This document shows positions 57,047 to 64,000 of a DNA stretch of 64,000 bases, piece after piece (positions within the stretch are counted from its first letter, which is position 1; each line of letters opens with the position of its first letter). The DNA is from Zygaena filipendulae (lineage: Eukaryota > Arthropoda > Insecta > Lepidoptera > Zygaenidae): assembly GCA_907165275.2 (NCBI GenBank), contig OU015655.1:3918501-3982500 (forward strand). Direction: 5' to 3'. The notes beneath the pieces were generated by a model that saw only the letters and a list, made by a program, of their open reading frames with translations, was not told where the DNA came from and made no database searches. A program made the translations under genes and the position numbers.

Positions 57047-58020
57047 ATTTTTAACAGACTTCCCAAAAAAGAGGAGGTTCTCAATTCGTCTGAATGTTTT
57101 TTTTTATTTTTTTTTGTATGTTTGTTACGCGCTTACTCGAAGACGATTGGACGGATTTGGAAAATTCTTTTTTTGTTTGAAAGGGTATACTCTAACTTAA
57201 ATCCCATTGCCACCAAGTCGGGATCTGATGATGGGATCTTGCAGAAATCGAGAGAACTCTTCAAAAATTATAGGCACAACTATAGCGATTTGGGTATTTT
57301 TTAAAGTAAATCGTTCATTTGCTTTCGAAAAGCAAAATTTTAAGAAGTGGAACTGATGATGAAGATCACAGATGGTCATCGGAACTACTCAATAATAGGT
57401 GTTTCGCAGATTCCGATTTGTTAACTTTAATGTGTTTTTTAAACCATTTATGCTCGTAACAATGTTTATGGTGAAGTGGAACTGATGATGAAGTACCAGG
57501 AGAACTCCTCATAAATTAACGTCCCTGCATCGGAAAAGCAATATTTTGTAAAAGCTGATGAGCAGTTGACATTAGGCTATTGTTAATTAGATAAATTACA
57601 AACCAACCCACTGAAAAGCGAGAAATAAACAAAATTTTAACAAAAAAATAAAAACCGACTTCCAAAAACAGAAAACTAAAAAGCTAAAAATAACAAAATA
57701 CCGATTTAATCCAAAAGACAAAAATACATGGTATATTATTATTGGTTTGTGCTTCTACTGATCGGTTTGAAGTCGGTGACAAGCCAAATATAGAGCAGAT
57801 GTGTAGATGGGCTAAGTCCAATGCCGCCACGAGCTCGTCGTGAGAAGAGCAACCCAAGTGGGCAGACACAAGCGGGCTTGGCAGCGAATTCAAACCAATC
57901 AGTGGTAGCACAAACCAATAAATAATATTACGTGTATTTTTGTCATCGGTATTTTGTTATTTTTAGTTTTGTGTTTTTGGAAGTCGGTTTATATTTTTTT
58001 GTTAAAATTTTGTTTGTAAA
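57047..58020. mobile_element. ACCGACTTCCAAAAA-type insertion(s)
   Basis: The left edge TTTTAACAGACTTCCC and AGAGGAGGTTCTCAATTCGT is typical of a lepidopteran MITE starting with ACCGACTTC. The phrase GTGGAACTGATGATGAAG occurs twice (57347 and 57477). The right portion is the fold-back at 57622-58020. Confidence 0.65.
57622..58020. mobile_element. Fold-back with a GC-rich core
   Basis: Arms of about 100 bp or more (ACAAAATTTTAACAAAAAAA, ACCGACTTCCAAAAACA, AATAACAAAATACCGAT and complements) pair. An inner pair around GGTTTGTGCT.CTACTGAT also matches. The core is GC-rich relative to the arms and has a minus-strand open stretch (VSAHLGCSSHDELVAALDLA). It could be captured host sequence. That frame starts on TTG and is not called as a gene. 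Confidence 0.65.
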
Positions 58021-58739
58021 GATAATTTTTTTTACGTTTTTCTATTAAGTTATGACTTAGCCATCACCCGGTTCTGGCTTGACGTCGATTTACGGGACAC
58101 CCTGTATGTAATGGATATTCAGTTGCTTTGTTTATTTGATTTTTGCAACGAAACCTATTAGGTTTCCCTTACAACTAACTCTTTGGGAGTCGAGTGGCGT
58201 GAAACTTTAAATGGAATGTCTGCCGCACATGATTTTTTTTTATCGGAGTGGTGCCGTTTGTTCCAAAATTGTAAGAAACAGTGACCCACTTGAAGCATCC
58301 ATGCACGGCGTGTCGCTACCGTGCCCTGTATGTATATTGTGAGCTCTTTCACGTGATGTTTGTGGCACATTTACATTTTCTAAGGTCACACGAACTTCTT
58401 CTTGTGGTATTGAGTACATAATTTATGAGCGGATTATAAGGAACATATTATTACTGACCTTTACATGCTTTATTTAATCTTGCGGGTTAATTATACACGC
58501 AGTACCTAGGTAGGAGTATATTTAAAAAAAAAATATGATCACCTCCTGCTTTGGTGGTCGCTTTTCTTTTGTAATTGTTTTTAATATACGCGATCAAACC
58601 ATAAATAGTATGACGGTAAATGCTAATCAAGGGGTCTGCAATCATTGCGACAGATATTAGGCAACGATGTCGCCGGGACGCTAATTATATGTAATTGCTG
58701 TCGTCGGTGCTGGATGCCCAAGTACGTGACTGCCATATG

Positions 58740-58830
58740 ACGTTCACGTAGTGGCGTTCAGACGGCACGAACATCACAGCGTTAGCCAGCCAACACGTGT
58801 TCAGCGTTTTAAACAACTTCCAGACACGTA
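58740..58830 (+). promoter_or_regulatory. Candidate alternative first exon with donor
   Basis: A less AT-rich segment with GTGGCGTTCAGACGGCACG and GCCAGCCAACACGTG ends ACACGTA|GTAAGT at 58830/58831. TCAGCGTTTT resembles an arthropod initiator region but is not decisive. If used, it would be an untranslated exon of a plus-strand gene. Confidence 0.25.
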
Positions 58831-59237
58831 GTAAGTTTCAATTTCAATTTTACCTTGGTTATTCCTATTCGATTTGCTCATAAATATTGACTCAATACTC
58901 AAAATCGTATGCGAGTATTCTAAATGTAGACTTTTGATCACCTTTCTATTTTTAAAGATTTGCAATTTTAAACTTTATACGTATACCTACCTAATTTATG
59001 CTCGTATTTTCTGATGCATTCTTTTTTCTCGGATCGTTATTTGTTTTTTTCAATGCTTATAACAATAATGGGTCGTTTATTGAATCAATGAACAACATTG
59101 TGCGAGTAATAACATTCAATTTGGGCCCAAAAGTCAAAGTGCCGACCAAAAAAATTGCATTGACATTGTAGCGGAAGTCAATTTGAACGCTATGTTATGA
59201 CGCTTAAAAGTTAAAACCTTAGGTACAATAAAATATA

Positions 59238-59747
59238 CACACCGGCAGAATTAGCGGAACATAAAAAGGCAGAGTATAGAAATAATTACGTATATATATT
59301 AAAACAAATTATTATCAGGCATGAAGTAATAAACTAATATACATCTTTTAACATCGACTTTAAGAAGTTTTTAGTTAAATTTTATTAAAAGTAATCAAAA
59401 TTAAAAAAAAATAAAAAAGTCTCTAGTTTGTGAGAACTCAGACAATGTTGCAAATAAAAGTTGAATCACGAAGGGGAAACACACGTTATTAATCGTTCAT
59501 TTATTTAGTGTTAAAATCACAGTAACCTTTAATTTGCAACATTATTTGTGTACCCACAAATTAGAGAAAAAGTGTTTTTTTTATTATTATTTTATATTAA
59601 AATTTAATAATTTAATTACAAACTTTTAAAGTGTTAAAAGATGTATATTAATTTATTACTTCACGTCTAATTATTATTTGTTTTAATATATATACGTAAC
59701 TATTTCTATACTCTGCCTTTTTATGTTCCGCTAATTCTGCCGGTGTG
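59238..59747. mobile_element. Long palindromic MITE flanked by TA (510 bp)
   Basis: Ends CACACCGGCAGAATTAGCGG and complement, with TA at 59236-59237 and 59748-59749. Arms of about 115 bp are almost identical and pairing continues weakly to about 170 bp. The TA flank fits Tc1/mariner-type or similar elements. No transposase. Confidence 0.8.
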
Positions 59748-59758
59748 TATATTAAGGA

Positions 59759-60055
59759 CTAGCTGTGCCCAGCGGTTTCACCCGCGTGAATCGTTTTTAT
59801 GTAACAACTTTTTTCCGACATCCGATTTAAAAGAAACAAAACCTATATGTTGCTCCAGGATAAGCTTAATGTACCTGTGAAAACTCGTGCCAATCTGTTC
59901 ACTATCTTCAAAGATTATCGTAAACAGGCAGACAAACAGAAAAAAATATTAAAAACTTGTTTTGTGGTTGGTTATTATTCTTTTATCGCCTCTTCTCAAT
60001 TTTTGGTAAAACTATTCAATGTATAGAATCGTAGATTCTACACTTTTATTATAGA
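59759..60055 (-). mobile_element. Helitron subfamily B, full length
   Basis: Starts CTAGCTGTGCCCAGCGG and shows the B-specific AACAACTTTTTTCCGACATC and GTTGCTCCAGGATAAG. It ends CTACACTTTTATTATAGA. The next Helitron begins 1 bp further on. Confidence 0.88.
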
Positions 60056-60056
60056 A

Positions 60057-60475
60057 CTAGCTGTGCCCCGCAGTTTCACCCGCGGTAATTTCGGAGTTCC
60101 CGCGGAAATTCTGGGATAAAAAGTACTTACTCTATGTCCTTCTCTGTACCCCTGACAACGTGCATGCCAAATTTCATCCAAAACCGTTCAGCCATTTTTG
60201 CGTGATTGAGTAAACGTAGATGCGAGGATAAGAGCTCGAAAGCGCATTTTCAAATTTATCGTCACTGCTCAGCTCCTATGTGTCTTAGCGTTATGTTATA
60301 TAGACTATAATAACCTGCCCAGGAGTATGGACTACAATCGTACCAAGTTTGGTTAAAATCCCTTCAGTAGTTTTTGACAGACAAAAAATTTACTGATTGC
60401 ATTTTTGGCATCAGTCAAAATGGCATCGATCACCATTCATCCTCCAATATGAATTTTGAATATACAGTCACTGGT
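60057..60475 (-). mobile_element. Helitron subfamily C, 5'-truncated
   Basis: Starts CTAGCTGTGCCCCGCAG and passes through the shared 3' half, then GCGAGGATAAGAGCTCGAAA and TATGTGTCTTAGCGTTATG. It stops near GAATATACAGTCACTGG, short of the 5' terminus seen at 24400. Confidence 0.85.
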
Positions 60476-61129
60476 CAAGTAATGTTTTTATATCACTCAC
60501 TGGTCTTTTGTGATGTGGCGTGAGACCTGGACGGCTGTCGGCAGGGATTTCAGGGCTATGAATGATTCCAGCTTCCTCCCTTAAACTAAGAAGACTAAGA
60601 AGAAGCGATAGAAAATATGTGTGGGGAGGATATGTGGATTATAAAACGTAAATTTTGTGCCATATGCTATTTATACAAAAGTCTAAAGAGAGGCTCCCAA
60701 TTTACTATGTGCGTAGCAATATGGAACTAAATCGCATTACAGTACTACATAAAATATAATGGGTATTACACGTACCTACACAACACACGTAACAGCGTTT
60801 AGGCCTGAAAGAAAGGGATTCCTCTCGAAAGTAAAAGGATGAAGTTAAAGGTTGAAAATGGCATCCAACGGGCGTAAATGTTTGCTTTTGTAGTAAATGT
60901 AAATAATGTTAGTGTTTTCCTGATATTTCCCGTATTAAAATTATATGACCTGGCAAGTTGTACTATTCAAATATACAATATTAAGATGCAAATTATGACT
61001 TTCTATGTGGAGGCACGAGCTAAGTTTTAAGTGTTCTAAGATGTTCCTGAGATATCCTGCGAATAAAGGTACAGTTTGTGGTTAAACTTCTCATATAAGT
61101 AGGTATATATAGTAATCTGTTGTGCACAA
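60476..61129. other. No feature recognised
   Basis: Unique AT-rich DNA; no repeats or frames of note on either strand. Confidence 0.35.
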
Positions 61130-61453
61130 AATTGGGCATTTTCCGGGGTATGAAAATCAAATTTCTAATTATTTTGTCAGTTAGAAATTAAAAAAATAAT
61201 AAACACGTATTTTTTTCATTTCCAAATCAATGAAAATAAACAGATAAAGCGTATTAAAGTTTAGGGTGGGGGACTCGTGACGTCATTATTCAGTATAAGC
61301 CCCGTTAACTGCACCGGGTTGTGACGTCACGCGAAATTTCAACTCAATTTATCGCTGTTATTTTTTGATTACGTAAAAAAGAAAAATACTTGTCCAATAT
61401 TTTTTATTAATCTACATGACAGACTAAAAATAAATTTAATCAAGTAGCCAATT
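61130..61453 (+). mobile_element. TIR MITE with CRE-like core, copy 5 (324 bp)
   Basis: Termini AATTGGGCATTTTCCGGGG and GTAGCCAATT. Two intact TGACGTCA octamers at 61278-61285 and 61322-61329. Confidence 0.85.
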
Positions 61454-61772
61454 AACGGGATGCGCTGCTCCGTTGCAACCGTCTATGGTATTAAAAATAA
61501 AACGGGTGCATATATCAGTGAGTGCAACCTCAAAAAGTGACTAAACTAACCATACGACAACAGATGATGCCGATTTAGCATCGCTAAATATGTATAAATA
61601 TCTAAATACCGGTAGAGATTTTAGAGGAGTCTGCAAATTCTTTTTTAAAATTCAAATTAGATATAGATACCTAGTACAAAAAAGAATATAGCCCCCGCTA
61701 CAATCCCCACCAGTATCTTTTAGAATAAATGTCGTAATTCTATGTTTTTTCCCCTGCTGTTAACTCACCATG

Positions 61773-61898
61773 CTACCATTGAATTGTGGAAAGCGCTTCA
61801 GTTTCCACATTAGACAATGTAGCCCACCCGGCGGGCTTGATGGGCTCGCGCCTGTATTCAAATAAGCTTTGATGGATTCGCCTGATGATGTTGCGTTT
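61773..61898 (-). pseudogene. Short protein-like open stretch, possible exon or ORF remnant
   Basis: A minus-strand frame of 41 codons contains RREPIKPAGWATLSNVETE and stops at 61773-61775. There is no ATG, and a possible donor (CATG|GTGAGT) lies 4 nt beyond the stop. The composition is more protein-like than the surroundings. It may be the end of a decayed element ORF or a repeat. The product is not recognised. Confidence 0.2.
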
Positions 61899-61899
61899 T

Positions 61900-62985
61900 T
61901 AGTAAAGGCCCATCGATAACTCCCCATCTAATTTATCGAACTTCCTTTTGATACCGACAGAAAGTTAGCTCTATTAAGTTTATATCTATATCGCCATATT
62001 TCAAGCCTATTTTCTACGCTCTACTGAGTTTTTGTATCATATAATATGAGGGTAAGGTTACTGTCTAGTCTGTGTAGTCTAGTCTCTCTTTGGTTTGATT
62101 ACTTCGCACTCGCTCGAGAATACGAGTTATACGAACCATTCGAACTTTCGGTAGTTTTCGCATATAAATTACCACACTGAAAAGGTTTTACTCTGTGTGA
62201 GAACACCGAAGATGTGAGCCACGAGCCCACGATCAATGAATTTCTATTAGAAAAGTCAGCTAAAGCGACTGTGTAACGTTTTCATGTAGTTATAGTAAAT
62301 AATCTGACCACTGTCCGCTAATCTGGAAGTTTCAAGTTCGATTCTACGTATGGGGTGAACTTTGTGTTAACTATGATAAACGCAGAGTTCCAATATATTT
62401 ATAGAATATATTATAATTATATAATTATAAATATTTTATATGTTTTAATACGTAGAATATATCACGTTTGTTTGGTTTTCACGACACATGCTTATAGCTT
62501 AATGTGGCAAAAATTAGTTCTGTGTCGCAAATATTATTAATATTATTTCAAAACTGTTATAATAAAATTTACGTTTATAATATGAATGTACATTTTTTAC
62601 ACAAACCTCCCGTTCTCAGAATCCAAAAAAAATATTGATACCAACGATGTTTTTATGATAGGATATTATTATGTGAAAATGATATTTCTACGATTCTGTT
62701 AATGTTCGATTACATTTAGATAGAATTCAATTAAAACTCATCCATGCTGGTTAAAGATTTCGAGAATCACTTTGTCCGAGGGGCGTTTTTATAAACGACT
62801 GGTTTCGTGGTAATGATTTACAGTCACGCCATCCTTGATAGTTGTGTACAATTAACGCATTAGCAGTTTTTTTTTATGATAACACGCTAGGCGTTTAACC
62901 ACAACTTTTCTGTGAACGTATAAGAGTCATGGAATTATATAAAACGGTTGACAATTTTCCTGTGTTAATGGTTATTTTATGCGTT
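61900..62985. other. No feature recognised
   Basis: Unique AT-rich DNA without recognisable repeats, gene or splice pair. Confidence 0.3.
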
Positions 62986-62987
62986 AA

Positions 62988-63135
62988 CTAGCTTTCTCCC
63001 GCAATTTCACCTGCAATAATTTCAGAGTTCCCACAGGAATTCCAGGATAACCTTCCTCTTGCATCCCTTTATCTATAAGTATACTAGTGAAAATCACACG
63101 AAAATCCGTTCAGTAGCATTGATATATTATATCAA
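62988..63135 (-). mobile_element. Helitron, degraded
   Basis: CTAGCTTTCTCCCGCAATTT, GAGTTCCCACAGGAATTCC and GAAAATCCGTTCAGTAGC follow the Helitron order. The 5' end is missing. Confidence 0.7.
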
Positions 63136-63349
63136 TGTTCAGTAGACTTGTATTAGGTTTTCCATGACTTTTCTCAATACCTACTTCTGGCGATAAATTC
63201 GGCACTTTTGTCGAATGTACTCTTATAGCAGCTTATTCTTTAAAATTCGCTTCATACTTTACTTCTCAAGGGTCACCGTCATGATGACACATATTTGCTT
63301 AAATAAAAACATGCTCCGATAGAGTGATTGCTATGTATGTACTGTATGC

Positions 63350-63540
63350 TTACTATTATAAATGTGAATGCAAGTTTGATTGTTTGTTATGTTTAACACA
63401 ATGTGTTGGCAAATAAATTACTTTTCTTTCTTTCTTTCACGCCCTAACTACTAATCATTACGAAATGACATAGTGCACTTTTTATCCAGTAGTAGGTAGG
63501 TACCCGCGGAAACTCTAAAATTAACGCGGGGAACAGCTAG
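63350..63540 (+). mobile_element. Helitron interrupted by a (TTTC)n-tailed insertion
   Basis: The 5' part TTACTATTATAAATGTGAAT is followed at about 63391-63438 by foreign DNA (TTGGCAAATAAATTA and a TTTC run). The Helitron then resumes with CACGCCCTAACTAC and ends AACGCGGGGAACAGCTAG followed by T. The insert looks like a retroposon 3' tail. Confidence 0.7.
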
Positions 63541-63654
63541 TTAGCATTATAAATGAGAAGTTTTTCGTAATAAAATAAATTCGAAAAGTCTTAACTCATT
63601 AAAGTTTCACGAGAGGATCTAGGTTGTTGCTAAGTGAAATATATTTAGTTACTA

Positions 63655-63935
63655 CTAGAGCGATCGACGACGCTGCGTCACTCGGTATTCCTTGGGGGAG
63701 GGTGCGCGTGGCGCGATCCGCTTTATCTCTATCAACGGAGCGTCCGTGACATTTCCACGCCTCAAAACCGATCCCCGAGCTGTCGCATCAAACCCTACTT
63801 TATACATATAATATACACTCTCCAATAACAATAAACATTCAACACATGAAACGACAATAATACCTATTTCGTACGCCCACGGCAGATCGACGACAGCGGA
63901 AAGGTAGGAATCGCCAGTCATAATATTCCACAATA
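63655..63935 (-). CDS. C-terminal exon of a small single-pass membrane protein
   Basis: The minus-strand frame runs to a TAG at 63657-63655. Its first ATG gives about 88 residues starting MTGDSYLSAVVDLPWAYEIG. A hydrophobic stretch (IIVVSCVECLLLL, about residues 17-38 from that Met) would span the membrane. It is followed by YYMYKVG and a 45-residue basic, proline-containing tail (IAPRAPSPKEYRVTQRRRSL). CATTAG at 63936-63937, after a T-rich stretch, gives a possible acceptor so that an internal or terminal exon would start at 63935. Otherwise the ATG could start the protein. An in-frame stop lies 7 codons upstream. Base composition over the tail is clearly richer in GC than the flanks, which supports coding. 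I do not recognise the family. No AATAAA was seen close downstream. Confidence 0.6.
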
Positions 63936-64000
63936 CTAATGTTATGTGTAGTCAAAAATACAAAATATTATGTACCCACCTATATAACAATAGTAGATTC

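Larger units (their letters stand above)
56755..58104 (-). mobile_element. ACAGGGTGTCCC element, third, with nested insertions
   Basis: Termini ACAGGATGTCCCGTAAATTG and CGATTTACGGGACACCCTGT. The outer parts (56755-57046 and about 58021-58104) align, inverted, with 34707-35105. The 970 bp in between are later insertions. Confidence 0.8.

Overview
This is eukaryotic, AT-rich, almost entirely non-coding DNA, most probably from a moth or butterfly. The evidence is the type of dispersed repeat. Roughly thirty copies or fragments of short non-autonomous Helitrons start with TCCTACTAATATTATAAATG or a variant, carry a GC-rich hairpin near the 3' end and finish in CTAG. There is also one LINE 3' tail ending in (AAAT)n of the kind common in Lepidoptera, and many MITEs. 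No open reading frame encodes a recognisable transposase, reverse transcriptase, virus protein or housekeeping protein. The long reading frames are by-products of simple repeats or GC-rich DNA. I read the window as introns and intergenic DNA of one or a few long genes.

Layout. 1-2.5 kb: an array of CTCGAG...GTCAGA motifs, a LINE tail and a MITE with CRE-like sites. 3-5.3 kb: a candidate spliced transcript whose presumed intron is full of Helitrons and a 234-bp hAT-type MITE. 5.5-16.2 kb: three micro-palindromic insertions with perfect 8-bp target duplications, two Harbinger-like fold-back MITEs and a four-unit Helitron tandem array. 16.9-27.3 kb: Helitrons, a second hAT MITE, a three-level nested insertion, candidate minus-strand exons (19.5 and 23.8 kb) and a candidate plus-strand two-exon transcript (26.1-27.3 kb). 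27.3-35.7 kb: sparse sequence with one 80-nt hairpin, two elements ending in ACAGGGTGTCCC and a GC-rich fold-back. 37.4-38.2 kb: a CpG-rich block that ends in a good splice donor, the best promoter and first-exon candidate. 39-52 kb: Helitrons, a 1.6-kb long-TIR element, an almost perfect 0.5-kb hexanucleotide array and a three-unit minisatellite. 52-64 kb: a second GC-rich fold-back, a deeply nested element, a 510-bp TA-flanked palindrome, adjacent Helitrons, and at 63.7-63.9 kb on the minus strand the best protein-coding exon of the window, the C-terminal end of a small single-pass membrane protein.

How it fits together. The gene-like parts are short exons next to consensus splice sites, so most of the window is probably intron. 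The plus-strand donor at 38193 has no acceptor I could identify, so its intron may extend beyond the window. The minus-strand exons at 23.8 and 19.5 kb could be successive exons of another gene. The repeats give a readable insertion history: several elements interrupt others cleanly enough for the empty site to be read.
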